Notes: a model not told the origin generated them from the letters alone. Positions 36,230 through 46,276 are shown, counted from the stretch's first letter. The stretch is DNA of 64,000 nt from an uncultured Cellulophaga sp. (GCA_947496695.1 CANMEI010000003.1:386078-450077), one strand, 5' to 3'. A program made the numbers and translations.

Positions 36230-39200
36230 ATGTTTTCTAAGAATTTTGAAAAATGGGATTCCATCACAGGATGGTTTGTTTTTTTTATTGCAATAATAAC
36301 ATATTGGATTACCGTTGAACCAACAGGAAGTTTCTGGGATGCAGGTGAATATATTGCCACATCAGCAAAACTACAGGTTGGCCACCCACCAGGAGCACCA
36401 CTACTACAAATGATAGGCGCTTTTTTTGCAATGTTTGCTCTTAAATCAAGCCAAATTGCATTAATGGTAAATTATGTTTCAGGTGTATCAAGCGCTTTCA
36501 CTATACTCTTTATGTTTTGGACCATTACAAATCTTACCAAGAAAATGGTAATTAAAGATGAAGTTATTACAGACAGTAAAGCTTTAGTCATATTAGGAAG
36601 TGGCTTAGTTGGCTCTTTAGCTTTTACTTTTTCTGATAGTTTTTGGTTTAATGCGGTTGAAACCGAGGTTTATTCAATGGCCAGCTTCATAATGTCTCTC
36701 TTACTATGGATGGGACTTAAGTGGGTTGACAGTATTGAAGAGCCTAGAGGAAACAAATGGCTTGTTTTAATTTCATTTGTAGTGGGTTTAACATTTGGAA
36801 TTCAATTTATGGGGTTCTTAGCCATTCCATCTATAGGTTTATTATATTATTTTAAAACGTATAAAGAAACTACAATAAAAAACTTTTTACTTGCCAACAT
36901 TGCTGTAGTTGCAATATTAATGCTTGTCTATAAATTTTCATTGACCTATGTATTAGTTGCTTTTGGCTGGAGTGAAGTATTCTTCATAAACACTATAGGT
37001 CTCCCTTTTAATTCAGGGTCAATTATTATGGGGATTATTTTTATAGCTGCATTTTTCTTCGGATTGCGATACACCCGAAATAACGACTACAAAACAGCCA
37101 ATACAATTGTATTATGCTTAATGTTTCTCTTCCTAGGGTTTTCATCTTGGTTTATGTTACCAATTAGAGCAAATGCAAATGTTGTAATTAACGAAAATGA
37201 CCCTTCAGACGCTCGATCACTATTAGCTTACTACAATAGAGAACAATACCCCGGAGTTGACAGTCCATTTTATGGCGCTTACTTTTCAAATGCTTTTGCC
37301 GGACCAGGAGATGATAGAGATGACAAACCTAAATATGAAAAAGACGAAAAAGCAGGTAAATACATTATTGTAAATAAATTTAAAAATGCCACTCAAGGGC
37401 CTAACAAAAAACATATTGGCCTTTTACCTAGAATGTGGAGCGAACAACACGTAGAAAATTACATGCGCTATTTTGGCCCTTTAGATTTTAAAACCAAAAC
37501 CAATAGTGCCGAACTCCAAAAAGCAGTATCACAACTAAGAACTGGTTACGCAAAAGGAGAAATAGGTGAAGATCAATACGTTCAATTTTTAAATCGCTTT
37601 AGTGATTATATTGAAGTACAACCACCAACATTATGGCAAAATATTAAATACATGTTCGAATTTCAATTTGGATACATGTATTGGCGTTATTTTATGTGGA
37701 ATTTCACAGGAAAACAAAATGACAAACAAGGTCGTTATGATGATAATGGCAACTGGCTAAGTGGCATAAACGCAATAGATTCTATCCGCTTAGGAAGTCA
37801 AGACAACTTACCAAGTGATGTGCTAAACAACAAAGGAAGAAATACTTATTATTTTTTACCTCTTATATTAGGAATTATTGGAATACTATTTCAAATAGGA
37901 AAAAATCCTAAACATTTTTGGGTGCTTTTTGTTTTCTTTATATTTACTGGTATTGCAATTCAATTTTACACAAACCCATATATTTTTCAACCAAGAGAAC
38001 GAGATTATTCATTAGTTGGTTCATTCTATATTTTTGCCATTTGGATAGGAATTGGAGTTTATGGTATTTTCGATTCATTAAAAAAATACATTACTCCAAA
38101 AATACTTGCTCCCGCAATTACAGTTATTTGCATATTAGCAGCTCCTTTTTTAATGGCGTTTCAAAATTGGGACGACCACGATAGATCAAATAGATTTACC
38201 GCTAAATCTACAGCTATAGATTACCTAGAATCTACTCAAAAAGATGCAGGCTCTATCCTATTTACCATTGGCGATAACGATACATTCCCATTATGGTATG
38301 CGCAAGAAATTGAAGGCATCAGAACTGATGTTCGTATTGTAAATACAAGTCTTTTTGCCACAGATTGGTACATAGACCAAATGAAGAAAAAAGCGTATAC
38401 AAGTAAACCTATACCTTCTCAACTAACTCACAAACAATATAGAGTTGGCTCTCGTGATGCCGTTTATTACCAAAACGTAGATCAACTTTATAACAAAAAA
38501 ATATCTGAATCTAGATGGGATATTAAAGATTTTATGGATTGGATTGGTAGCGACAAACCACAAACAAAACTAAGAAGTGTAATTGCTTCACAAGATCAAG
38601 ACGTATCTGACTACCCAGAAAACACTCTTGACATTGTGTTTTACCCAACTAACCATATTCGTGTTCCTGTAAATAAAAAAAATGTTTTAGAAAGCGGTAT
38701 TGTTAAAGCAAAAGACTCTGCTTTAATAGTAGATTACATAGATATAGAATTACCAAAAAGCGCTTTACCTAAAAATAGACTTTTAATGTTAGATCTATTA
38801 GCTAATAATGATTGGAAACGTCCTATTTATTTTTCAGGTGGAAGTTTTGATAGCGGTGAATACATTTGGATGAAAGAATATTTACAACTAGATGGTTTAG
38901 TATATAAACTTGTCCCTATTAAAACTGTAAATGATAGCTCTTACGAAATGGGCCGAATAGACAGCGACTTAATGTATGATATTGTAAAAAAATGGGAATG
39001 GGGTAATTCTGGAAGTGATAAAATTTATCACGACCCACAAACTCGTATTCAAGGTTTATCATTCAGAGGTAATATTGCTAGACTAGTTGAACAATTGATT
39101 AATGAAAATAAAATTGAAAAAGCAAAAGAAATGATTGACATTGCCATGACAAACATGCCTGTTGATTATTACGAATACTACACTTTTGTGGAACCATTTG

Positions 39201-39553
39201 TTGACGGCTATTACAAAGTTGGCGAAACCGAAAAAGCTAGAAAATTATTTTCACAGCTAAAGACTAAATATCAAGAACGCTTAGAATACTATGCCAGTAT
39301 GCCTTTAGATGAACAATATGAAAAACTAAATGAAATTATTGGCGACATGGAAGCTTACAACAGAAATGTCGATATTTTAATTAGAAACGGTGACCGAGAA
39401 ATTGCCGAAAAAGAAACTCTAATATTTAATGAGTATATTGATAAATTCAGCAGATTTGTTGATGGAAGCGAAGATCCATTGATTCAAGATGAATTACCAA
39501 TAGCTGATCCTGATTTAAAAAGTTTAAATGAAGTTGACACTTCATCGCAGTAA
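36230..39553 (+). CDS. DUF2723 / GT117 family membrane protein (O-mannosyltransferase-like)
   Basis: A 1107-residue inner-membrane protein. The N-terminal 300 residues have multiple helices and the GT-C-like signature FWDAGEYIATSAKLQVGHPPGAP, with an acidic pair in the first periplasmic loop, as in protein O-mannosyltransferases. A soluble insert (about 320-510), more helices (about 535-655) and a large C-terminal periplasmic part with TPR-like helices (ENKIEKAKEMIDIAM, YYKVGETEKARKLFSQL) follow. In Bacteroidota this family is linked to glycosylation of exported proteins or surface glycans; the exact substrate is unknown. It is a single-gene unit with a TAAATTCG box (36197-36204) and a strong terminator. 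Confidence 0.9.
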   Translation: MFSKNFEKWDSITGWFVFFIAIITYWITVEPTGSFWDAGEYIATSAKLQVGHPPGAPLLQMIGAFFAMFALKSSQIALMVNYVSGVSSAFTILFMFWTITNLTKKMVIKDEVITDSKALVILGSGLVGSLAFTFSDSFWFNAVETEVYSMASFIMSLLLWMGLKWVDSIEEPRGNKWLVLISFVVGLTFGIQFMGFLAIPSIGLLYYFKTYKETTIKNFLLANIAVVAILMLVYKFSLTYVLVAFGWSEVFFINTIGLPFNSGSIIMGIIFIAAFFFGLRYTRNNDYKTANTIVLCLMFLFLGFSSWFMLPIRANANVVINENDPSDARSLLAYYNREQYPGVDSPFYGAYFSNAFAGPGDDRDDKPKYEKDEKAGKYIIVNKFKNATQGPNKKHIGLLPRMWSEQHVENYMRYFGPLDFKTKTNSAELQKAVSQLRTGYAKGEIGEDQYVQFLNRFSDYIEVQPPTLWQNIKYMFEFQFGYMYWRYFMWNFTGKQNDKQGRYDDNGNWLSGINAIDSIRLGSQDNLPSDVLNNKGRNTYYFLPLILGIIGILFQIGKNPKHFWVLFVFFIFTGIAIQFYTNPYIFQPRERDYSLVGSFYIFAIWIGIGVYGIFDSLKKYITPKILAPAITVICILAAPFLMAFQNWDDHDRSNRFTAKSTAIDYLESTQKDAGSILFTIGDNDTFPLWYAQEIEGIRTDVRIVNTSLFATDWYIDQMKKKAYTSKPIPSQLTHKQYRVGSRDAVYYQNVDQLYNKKISESRWDIKDFMDWIGSDKPQTKLRSVIASQDQDVSDYPENTLDIVFYPTNHIRVPVNKKNVLESGIVKAKDSALIVDYIDIELPKSALPKNRLLMLDLLANNDWKRPIYFSGGSFDSGEYIWMKEYLQLDGLVYKLVPIKTVNDSSYEMGRIDSDLMYDIVKKWEWGNSGSDKIYHDPQTRIQGLSFRGNIARLVEQLINENKIEKAKEMIDIAMTNMPVDYYEYYTFVEPFVDGYYKVGETEKARKLFSQLKTKYQERLEYYASMPLDEQYEKLNEIIGDMEAYNRNVDILIRNGDREIAEKETLIFNEYIDKFSRFVDGSEDPLIQDELPIADPDLKSLNEVDTSSQ

Positions 39554-39584
39554 AAAGCGCAAACAAACATTGAATAATAAACAT

Positions 39585-39617
39585 AAAAAAAACCGAGATA
39601 TTAATCTCGGTTTTTTT
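39585..39617. terminator. Bidirectional terminator (DUF2723 gene / thioredoxin-like gene)
   Basis: Arms CCGAGAT (39593-39599) and ATCTCGG (39604-39610) within A- and T-runs of six or more bases on both sides, between convergent genes. Confidence 0.9.
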
Positions 39618-39634
39618 ATTCTATAATTTTACAA

Positions 39635-39931
39635 CTAGACATATCCGTTAAGAATTCCAATAAGCGTATTTGCATCTTGCTCTCCACTTTGCCTCCAAAC
39701 CATTTCTCCTTTCACATAAATCATTAGAGTTGGCAACCCTTTAATCCTTAATACCCTAGAAAGTTCTTTGTTTTTTTCTACATCAATCTTTATCACTTTT
39801 CCTTTATCACCTAACGCCGCAGCCACATCACGCAAAACCGCATGCATTGACGTTGACTGCTCATTCCAATCAGCATAAAAATCAAGCAATACCGGAACCC
39901 TTGACTCTATTAATTCTCCAAATTTAGACAT
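39635..39931 (-). CDS. Thioredoxin-fold protein lacking the catalytic cysteines
   Basis: A 98-residue cytosolic thioredoxin-like protein. The fold is well marked: strand VPVLLDFYADW, central IKIDVEKNKELSRVLRIKG, the cis-proline loop GLPTLMIY and the ending GEQDANTLIGIL. Where thioredoxins have WCGPC this protein has WNEQS (22-26), and there is no cysteine anywhere, so it cannot do dithiol exchange. A role as a binding or chaperone-like module is inference. It is a single-gene unit with a TACTTTTG box just upstream. Confidence 0.88.
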   Translation of the reverse strand: MSKFGELIESRVPVLLDFYADWNEQSTSMHAVLRDVAAALGDKGKVIKIDVEKNKELSRVLRIKGLPTLMIYVKGEMVWRQSGEQDANTLIGILNGYV

Positions 39932-39955
39932 ACTTCAATGTTTACATTCGTTACT

Positions 39956-39963
39956 CAAAAGTA
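39956..39963 (-). promoter_or_regulatory. Candidate -7 box for the thioredoxin-like gene
   Basis: TACTTTTG on the minus strand fits TAnnTTTG, 24 nt upstream of the ATG; no clear -33 element. Confidence 0.5.
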
Positions 39964-40022
39964 ATAAAAATTGTTAAATGAAGGTTTTTTTATAATTTTT
40001 CACACTTTAAAAGTAGAAACAA

Positions 40023-41252
40023 TTAACTAAGTCCCTTCTTTTTTAACTTAATTACTGTAATTTCTGGCCATATGCCAACTCTTCCAGGATACCCTAAAAA
40101 GCCAAAACCCCTATTTACATTTATATACTGCCCTAACACTTCATAAATTCCTGCCCAATATTTATACCTCCATTTTATCGGACTCCATTTAACCCAACCT
40201 GGAATTTCAATACCAAATTGCATACCGTGCGTATGACCACTAAGTGTTAAATGATAATGGTAATCATCATGAATAACCTTATCTTCCCAATGACTAGGAT
40301 CGTGACTCATTAATATTTTAAAATCATCACTTTTTATATTACTCACTGCTTTAGTTAAGTCTCCAGCTTTTTTAAAACCTCCTCTACCCCAATTCTCAAC
40401 ACCAACAAGAGCTATTTTAGCACCATCTTTAAACAAGTAACGACTATCATTCAACAACAAGTCAAACCCTATATCTTTTTGCAAACGCTTTAAATCGCTT
40501 AAGTTATTTTCTTTTTCTTCAGGTGAATTCCAATCTACATAATCACCATAATCATGATTTCCTAATACTGAAAATTTACCATCTTTAGCTTTTAATTTTG
40601 AAAATAAATCTTTCCAGGGCTCCATTTCTGTTGCTTTATTATTTACCATATCACCGGTAAACAATAAAACATCACTTTTTTGCTGATTTATAAGATCAAT
40701 AGCATATTCTATCTTTTTTCGATTATCAAAACTACCACTATGTACATCAGATATTTGAGTTATTTGATACCCATTAAATGCATCAGGTAAATCATCGAAT
40801 TCTAAAGTATATTTCAATACTTTAAAATTATACTTCCCCTTATACATACCATACAACAAAGCTCCAAATGGTATCGCTGCAATACCTAAACCTATCATAC
40901 TCAAAAAACGTCTTCGCTCAGGGAAACTAAAAACCTTCGTGGTGCCAAATATTTTTTGATATATACCAAAAAATAATCTAATTATATCTTCCGAAAAAAG
41001 AAAAAGCACTGTAACCAAGTTAAATACCAGCATTATTAAAAAAAAACTAAACGCATAACTTTTAGGCCTTGTTAAAACTCGACCTTCATCAGCTCCAAAA
41101 GTAAATTGATAAATAAAGTTACCCAAAACCACTACAGCAATGAAGATAAAAACATAATTAAGCCAAGAGCCCTTAGACACTGTTTTTAAAGCCTGTGTGG
41201 AATAAAAAGTTAAAACTGTATATATAAAAATAAAAATTATTGACCGTAGCAT
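40023..41252 (-). CDS. Membrane-anchored metallophosphoesterase
   Basis: A 409-residue protein. The first 135 residues hold about four hydrophobic helices, the last near RRRFLSMIGLGIAAIPFGALL. A calcineurin-like phosphoesterase domain follows with all metal-binding blocks: ISDVHSG (D-x-H), FTGDMVNN (GD), VLGNHDYGD (GNHD), MSHDPSHWE (H) and LSGHTHGMQFG (GHxH). It should hydrolyse phosphoester bonds at the membrane surface; related bacterial enzymes act on lipid pyrophosphates or nucleotides. A TACCTTTG promoter box precedes it. Confidence 0.92.
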   Translation of the reverse strand: MLRSIIFIFIYTVLTFYSTQALKTVSKGSWLNYVFIFIAVVVLGNFIYQFTFGADEGRVLTRPKSYAFSFFLIMLVFNLVTVLFLFSEDIIRLFFGIYQKIFGTTKVFSFPERRRFLSMIGLGIAAIPFGALLYGMYKGKYNFKVLKYTLEFDDLPDAFNGYQITQISDVHSGSFDNRKKIEYAIDLINQQKSDVLLFTGDMVNNKATEMEPWKDLFSKLKAKDGKFSVLGNHDYGDYVDWNSPEEKENNLSDLKRLQKDIGFDLLLNDSRYLFKDGAKIALVGVENWGRGGFKKAGDLTKAVSNIKSDDFKILMSHDPSHWEDKVIHDDYHYHLTLSGHTHGMQFGIEIPGWVKWSPIKWRYKYWAGIYEVLGQYINVNRGFGFLGYPGRVGIWPEITVIKLKKKGLS

Positions 41253-41271
41253 TTAAAAAATCATTTTTTTA

Positions 41272-41279
41272 CAAAGGTA
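41272..41279 (-). promoter_or_regulatory. Candidate -7 box for the metallophosphoesterase gene
   Basis: TACCTTTG on the minus strand, 19 nt before the ATG, with a near-match CTTG 16 nt further upstream. Confidence 0.5.
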
Positions 41280-41311
41280 TTTTTAATTAAATGAACAAGT
41301 ATCTCATTTAA

Positions 41312-42037
41312 TTATAATTTAACCTTGTTTACAATTTGTGAAACAATAGTCGCACTAGATATTGTTCGCTTACGCTCATCTAAATAAGGCAGGTAATTCA
41401 TTGATAACTCTTCTTTATTAAAATTGATATCAAAAATTTCAGATGCAGATAAATGTATCCATTTGAAAGCATTTATTTTGAAATCAGAGACATTATCGAT
41501 ATTAATTCCTCCTCCAGGTATAATTGAACAATTAGAAGAATTTGAATTTAATTGAGTAAGCAAATCAATACCTTTAATAGCAGATAGTTGTTGCCCAGAA
41601 CTTAAAATACTATCAACACCTAACTTCTCTAAAACATCTAGCGTCTCTAATGGATTTTCAACCCAATCAAATGCACGATGAAATGTAAAACTCATTTTTC
41701 GCGATGCTTTTATTAGCATTTGAGTTCTGCCAATATCAACAGAAAAATCAGGGTTTAAAACACCTGAAACAACACCTTCATAACCTAAATTTTCACAAAT
41801 CTCAACATCCATCAACATTACATTAAAATCTTCTTCTGAATATACAAAATCTCCACTTCTCGGCCTAATTAAAACATGTACAGGAATACTTATTTGATCT
41901 CGAACAGCTTTTAAAAAACCATACGAAGGCGTAATACCTCCCAAACCCAACTCTACACACAGCTCAATTCTATCTGCACCCGCTTTCTCTGCATTCAATG
42001 CTGATTCTAATGAATTTGTACAAACTTCAACTAACAT
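41312..42037 (-). CDS. cutC: CutC family protein
   Basis: A 241-residue TIM-barrel protein of the CutC family, named for copper homeostasis in E. coli although a direct copper role is disputed. Typical segments are MLVEVCTNSLESALNAEKAG, RIELCVELGLGGITPSYGF, VHVLIRPRSGDFVYSEEDF and FTFHRAFDW. Length is normal for the family. It is a single-gene unit divergent from polA; their promoter boxes (42106-42113 and 42131-42138) share one spacer. Confidence 0.95.
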   Translation of the reverse strand: MLVEVCTNSLESALNAEKAGADRIELCVELGLGGITPSYGFLKAVRDQISIPVHVLIRPRSGDFVYSEEDFNVMLMDVEICENLGYEGVVSGVLNPDFSVDIGRTQMLIKASRKMSFTFHRAFDWVENPLETLDVLEKLGVDSILSSGQQLSAIKGIDLLTQLNSNSSNCSIIPGGGINIDNVSDFKINAFKWIHLSASEIFDINFNKEELSMNYLPYLDERKRTISSATIVSQIVNKVKL

Positions 42038-42105
42038 ATATTAATATTTAATAAACTAAAAAACATGAGAAACAATTCTAAGAATTCATATATAAAGTGC
42101 AATTA

Positions 42106-42113
42106 CAAAGATA
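42106..42113 (-). promoter_or_regulatory. Candidate -7 box for cutC
   Basis: TATCTTTG on the minus strand, 68 nt upstream of cutC; no matched -33. Confidence 0.4.
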
Positions 42114-42130
42114 AAATTAGATAATCTTCG

Positions 42131-42138
42131 TAGTTTTG
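42131..42138 (+). promoter_or_regulatory. Candidate -7 box for polA
   Basis: TAGTTTTG on the plus strand, 22 nt before the polA ATG; no matched -33. Confidence 0.5.
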
Positions 42139-42160
42139 AAGCTCTTGAATCGAAAATAAA

Positions 42161-44995
42161 ATGTCAGATAAAAAAAAATTGTTTCTTCTTGATGCCTTTG
42201 CATTAATATTTCGTGGCTACTATGCTTTAATAAAAAATCCTAGAATAAACTCTAAAGGTATGGACACCTCTGCCATTATGGGGTTCATGAATTCACTTTT
42301 AGATGTTATCCGAAGAGAAAAACCTGATCATTTAGCAGTATGTTTCGATAAAGGAGGAAGTGCAGAACGCACAGAATTATTTCCTGAATATAAGGCTAAT
42401 AGAGATGAAACACCTGATGCCATTAGAATAGCAATACCTTATATTCAAAATATATTACGTGCAATGCATATTCCAGTAGTGGTTTTAGAAGGCTGGGAAG
42501 CTGATGATATTATTGGAACCTTAGCTAAACAAGCAGAAAAAGAAGATTATCAAGTTTACATGGTTACTCCTGATAAGGATTTTGGACAACTAGTATCTGA
42601 AAATATTTTTATGTATCGCCCAGCTCGTATGGGGAATGGAATTGAAATTTGGGGTATTCCTGAAATTCAAAAACGTTTTGGAGTTGAACGACCAGAGCAA
42701 GTTATTGACTACTTAGGAATGATGGGAGATGCCAGTGACAACATTCCCGGTTTACCTGGCGTTGGAGACAAAACTGCTAAAAAATTTATAGAACAGTTTG
42801 GTTCTATGGAAAATCTTCTAGCCAATACTGATCAGCTAAAAGGTAAAATGAAAGAAAAAGTAGAGCAAAATGCTGAGCTCGGCCTACTTTCAAAAAAATT
42901 AGCAACAATATGTGTAGATTGTGATGTAACTTTTAATGCTGAAGATTATGAATTAACAGAACCAGATGCTGAAAAAGTCCAGGTTATTTTTGAGGAATTA
43001 GAATTTAGAAGATTGAAAGATCAATTTTTAAAATTATTTTCTACAGAAGAAGAAACAATCACTCAAACTACAGAAACATCAAAACCAAAGAAAAAAATTA
43101 CTGAAGCAGGTGTTGGTCAATTTTCATTGTTTGGAGGAGACCCTAGTAATTCTTCTGAAAATTCTCAAGAATTCTCTAGCAGAAAAAACATTAAAGACAT
43201 TTCTCATGTATACCAAAGTGTAGCTCCCGGAATGGCAATGAAACTTTTTCTGCAAAATTTAATGCAACAAAGTTCAGTATGCTTTGACACAGAAACAACA
43301 GGGCTAAACCCTTTAACAGCAGAACTAGTCGGTATTGCTTTTTCATGGGAGGCATCAAAAGGATTTTACATTCCCTTTCCAGAAGATAAAAATAAAACTC
43401 AAGAAATAATTGAACAACTGCGTCCATTTTTCGAGTCTGAGACAATTGAGAAAATAGGTCAAAACTTAAAGTATGATATTAAAGTTTTAGACAAGTATGA
43501 TATTAAAGTAAGAGGCAACTATTTTGACACTATGTTAGCACATTACCTTATCAACCCTGATATGCGTCATAATATGGATGTTCTTGCAGAAACTTATTTA
43601 AATTACACTCCAGTTTCTATTACTGAACTTATCGGAAAAAAAGGCAAAAATCAATTAAGCATGCGTGATGTGCTAGTTGAAAAGCAAACCGAATACGCTG
43701 TTGAAGATGCAGATATTACCTATCAACTAGCTGCTCATTTCAAACCTGAGCTAACCGAAGCTAAAACAGAAGATTTATTTAATAACATCGAAATTCCCTT
43801 ACTACGTGTTTTAGCCGCTATGGAATTAGAAGGTATTAAACTTGATAAAGACTTTTTAAATTCTCTTTCCGATGATTTAAATAATGACATCAATAATTTA
43901 GAGAAGAAAATATATTCAGAAGCAGGTGAAGAATTCAATATTGGCTCTCCAAAACAATTAGGAGAAATTTTATTTGAAAAACTTAAATTAGTTGAGAAGC
44001 CTAAAAAAACAAAAACAGGTCAGTATTCAACTGCTGAAGATGTACTTTCATACCTAGCTAAAGATCATAAAATTATTCGAAATGTATTAGAATATAGAGG
44101 ACTTGCCAAATTAAAAAGTACTTATGTAGACGCATTACCAAACCAAATAGAAGAAAGCACTGGACGCGTTCATACTGATTATATGCAAACTGTTGCCGCT
44201 ACTGGTCGCTTAAGTAGTAACAACCCCAACCTACAAAATATACCAATTAGAACAGAAAGAGGCAGACAAGTACGTAAAGCGTTTGTACCTCGAAATGAAG
44301 ACTACACCTTACTCGCTGCAGATTACTCACAAATAGAACTTAGAATTATAGCCGCATTAAGTGAAGAGACTACTATGATTGAAGCTTTTAAAAACGGAGA
44401 AGATATTCATGCATCAACAGCATCAAAAGTTTTCAATGTTCCTTTAGAAGAAGTTACTAGAGAACAACGTAGTAATGCAAAAACAGTAAATTTTGGGATT
44501 ATATACGGGGTATCTGCTTTTGGATTAAGTAATCAAACTGAATTATCAAGAGCTGAAGCAAAAGAATTAATAGATACTTATTACAAAACATACCCAAAGC
44601 TACGTAACTACATGAGTGAACTTGTTAATTTTGCTCGCGATAATGGCTATGTACAAACCGTATTAGGTAGACGTAGATATTTAAAAGACATTAACGGGAG
44701 TAATGCAATTGTTAGAGGTGCAGCAGAGCGTAATGCTGTAAATGCACCAATACAAGGTAGCGCAGCTGACATTATAAAATTAGCGATGATTAACATTTAC
44801 AATAAATTAGAAGAAGGCAACTACAAAACTAAAATGCTTTTACAAGTACATGATGAATTAGTTTTTGATGTATACAAACCCGAACTAGAAGAAATGAAAA
44901 TACTTATTAAAACAGAAATGGAAAATGCCTACAAATTAGCAGTTCCGTTAGATGTAGAAATAGGCCTTGGAGACAATTGGCTAGAAGCACATTAA
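42161..44995 (+). CDS. polA: DNA polymerase I
   Basis: A 944-residue repair and primer-removal polymerase with all three activities. The 5'-nuclease domain (about 1-290) has YKANRDETPD, EGWEADDIIGTLA and GDASDNIPGLPGVGDKTA. The 3'-5' exonuclease domain keeps its metal ligands: FDTETTG (Asp376, Glu378) and EYAVEDADI (near 511-519), so proofreading should work. The polymerase domain has TGRLSSNNPNLQNIP, motif A LAADYSQIELRI (about 720) and motif C LQVHDELVFD (about 896). It is a single-gene unit with its own promoter box and a perfect palindromic terminator. Confidence 0.98.
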   Translation: MSDKKKLFLLDAFALIFRGYYALIKNPRINSKGMDTSAIMGFMNSLLDVIRREKPDHLAVCFDKGGSAERTELFPEYKANRDETPDAIRIAIPYIQNILRAMHIPVVVLEGWEADDIIGTLAKQAEKEDYQVYMVTPDKDFGQLVSENIFMYRPARMGNGIEIWGIPEIQKRFGVERPEQVIDYLGMMGDASDNIPGLPGVGDKTAKKFIEQFGSMENLLANTDQLKGKMKEKVEQNAELGLLSKKLATICVDCDVTFNAEDYELTEPDAEKVQVIFEELEFRRLKDQFLKLFSTEEETITQTTETSKPKKKITEAGVGQFSLFGGDPSNSSENSQEFSSRKNIKDISHVYQSVAPGMAMKLFLQNLMQQSSVCFDTETTGLNPLTAELVGIAFSWEASKGFYIPFPEDKNKTQEIIEQLRPFFESETIEKIGQNLKYDIKVLDKYDIKVRGNYFDTMLAHYLINPDMRHNMDVLAETYLNYTPVSITELIGKKGKNQLSMRDVLVEKQTEYAVEDADITYQLAAHFKPELTEAKTEDLFNNIEIPLLRVLAAMELEGIKLDKDFLNSLSDDLNNDINNLEKKIYSEAGEEFNIGSPKQLGEILFEKLKLVEKPKKTKTGQYSTAEDVLSYLAKDHKIIRNVLEYRGLAKLKSTYVDALPNQIEESTGRVHTDYMQTVAATGRLSSNNPNLQNIPIRTERGRQVRKAFVPRNEDYTLLAADYSQIELRIIAALSEETTMIEAFKNGEDIHASTASKVFNVPLEEVTREQRSNAKTVNFGIIYGVSAFGLSNQTELSRAEAKELIDTYYKTYPKLRNYMSELVNFARDNGYVQTVLGRRRYLKDINGSNAIVRGAAERNAVNAPIQGSAADIIKLAMINIYNKLEEGNYKTKMLLQVHDELVFDVYKPELEEMKILIKTEMENAYKLAVPLDVEIGLGDNWLEAH

Positions 44996-45003
44996 ATAAA
45001 AAG

Positions 45004-45034
45004 AAAATCCCTTTGAAATTTCAAAGGGATTTTT
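45004..45034. terminator. Bidirectional terminator (polA / lipocalin-like gene)
   Basis: A perfect 30-nt palindrome, arms AAAATCCCTTTGAAA and TTTCAAAGGGATTTT, between convergent genes. Confidence 0.9.
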
Positions 45035-45058
45035 GTTACAAATAAACATACACTAATA

Positions 45059-45562
45059 TTATTGTTTTGTAAAAATAGCATCTGTACCAGATAAATTATC
45101 TTCATTAATTACTTCTCCTGGAATAATCAACACATCACCATCTAACTCAATAGTTATTGTTTCAATTTCCCCGTCTGAATTAATAAAAGAAAGCTGATCA
45201 CCATCTAACGCCCATACACTTGTAGTTGTAACAACATCAGAAGGACACTCAATTAACAAACCAGTACCAGAATCATTTACACTATTACCTGTTTCCGTAT
45301 AATCTCTTACAGAAGCTGTAACTGTCATATCACTTTTAAAATCATAAGTTAAAATATCACAACCACCTGCTACCAAAACTGTCAAAATATCATTAGATAA
45401 TTCAACATTTCCTGTTGCACCATCAGTATCTAATTCGGAGAAACTCCAAAGTCCAATTAATGATGATGTCTCAACAGTTGATTCTGTTTCATTTTCTTGA
45501 TCAGTAGAACAAGAAATTAACATTATTGATAAAAGAAAAGTTCCTAAATAAAATAATTTCAT
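45059..45562 (-). CDS. Lipocalin-like lipoprotein
   Basis: A 167-residue lipoprotein (lipobox MLISC, Cys18 or nearby, followed by an acidic Glu/Thr/Ser linker). The mature part begins LIGLWSFSELD, the usual first strand of the small lipocalin-like Bacteroidota lipoproteins. It has alternating beta strands, two cysteines (in GGCDILTY and IECPSD) that may form a disulfide, and ends with TDAIFTKQ. Likely a surface or periplasmic single-domain barrel; ligand unknown. Single-gene unit. Confidence 0.75.
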   Translation of the reverse strand: MKLFYLGTFLLSIMLISCSTDQENETESTVETSSLIGLWSFSELDTDGATGNVELSNDILTVLVAGGCDILTYDFKSDMTVTASVRDYTETGNSVNDSGTGLLIECPSDVVTTTSVWALDGDQLSFINSDGEIETITIELDGDVLIIPGEVINEDNLSGTDAIFTKQ

Positions 45563-45744
45563 TATAAAATAAGTATTAATTTAATTACAATAACGAAAAA
45601 ATAACACTAATATTACATTCATAAAAGAGGTTCTCTTTTAAAAAATCAGAGAATCAAAAAGGTTAATTTAGGCAGATTGACTAGCGAATATCAATGTCTT
45701 TTTTAAAGCTAATAAAAAATAATCAAATTATTTTACAGCAAGCA
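45563..45744. other. Spacer between the lipoprotein gene and the rplM promoter
   Basis: No gene is visible. A short hairpin (AAAAGAG-GTT-CTCTTTT, 45623-45639) lies on the leader side of the lipoprotein gene, too weak to assign a role. Confidence 0.6.
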
Positions 45745-45775
45745 TTTGTTATTCAAGTTAATAATTGTACATTTG
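45745..45775 (+). promoter_or_regulatory. Promoter of rplM-rpsI
   Basis: TTTG (45745-45748), a 19-nt spacer and TACATTTG (45768-45775) are an exact match to the Bacteroidota consensus, about 45 nt upstream of the rplM start. One of the best promoters in the window. Confidence 0.8.
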
Positions 45776-45820
45776 CACCCCATTATTGGGATTTAAGTGT
45801 TTAATAAATAAAAAAGTACT

Positions 45821-46276
45821 GTGGACACATTAAGCTACAAAACAATTTCCGCGAACAAAGCAACTGTTGATAAACAATGGGTGTTGGTTGATGCAGAAGG
45901 AGAGACATTAGGTCGTTTTGCTTCAAAAGTTGCAAAATTGCTAAGAGGAAAATATAAGCCAAGTTTTACACCACACGTAGATTGTGGTGACAATGTAGTT
46001 GTTATCAACGCAGAGAAAATAAACTTGTCAGGAAATAAGTGGGAAAGCAAAACCTACGTACGCCATACTGGTTACCCAGGTGGTCAAAGATTTCAAACTG
46101 CGAGAGAGGCTATGGACAAAAATCCAATTAGCGTCGTTGAGCGTTCAATAAAAGGGATGCTTCCTAAGAATAGATTAGGAGCAGCTATCTTTCGTAACTT
46201 AAAAGTTTACGCAGGAACTGAACATGGTCAAGAAGCGCAGAAACCAACCGTAATTAATTTAAACGACCTTAAGTAA
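45821..46276 (+). CDS. rplM: 50S ribosomal protein L13 (uL13)
   Basis: A 151-residue large-subunit protein. It starts with GTG; flavobacterial L13 proteins begin MDTLSYKT just as here, so this rare start is well supported and lies downstream of the promoter. Family landmarks are [51 protein letters not shown] and [16 protein letters not shown]. The stop overlaps the rpsI start by one base (TAATG), so the two are translationally coupled. Confidence 0.98.
   Translation: MDTLSYKTISANKATVDKQWVLVDAEGETLGRFASKVAKLLRGKYKPSFTPHVDCGDNVVVINAEKINLSGNKWESKTYVRHTGYPGGQRFQTAREAMDKNPISVVERSIKGMLPKNRLGAAIFRNLKVYAGTEHGQEAQKPTVINLNDLK

Noticed and set aside
45623..45639. Short hairpin AAAAGAG-GTT-CTCTTTT as a terminator
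   Set aside because: Weak AT-rich 7-bp stem in the leader side of a lipoprotein gene, with no transcript clearly ending there.
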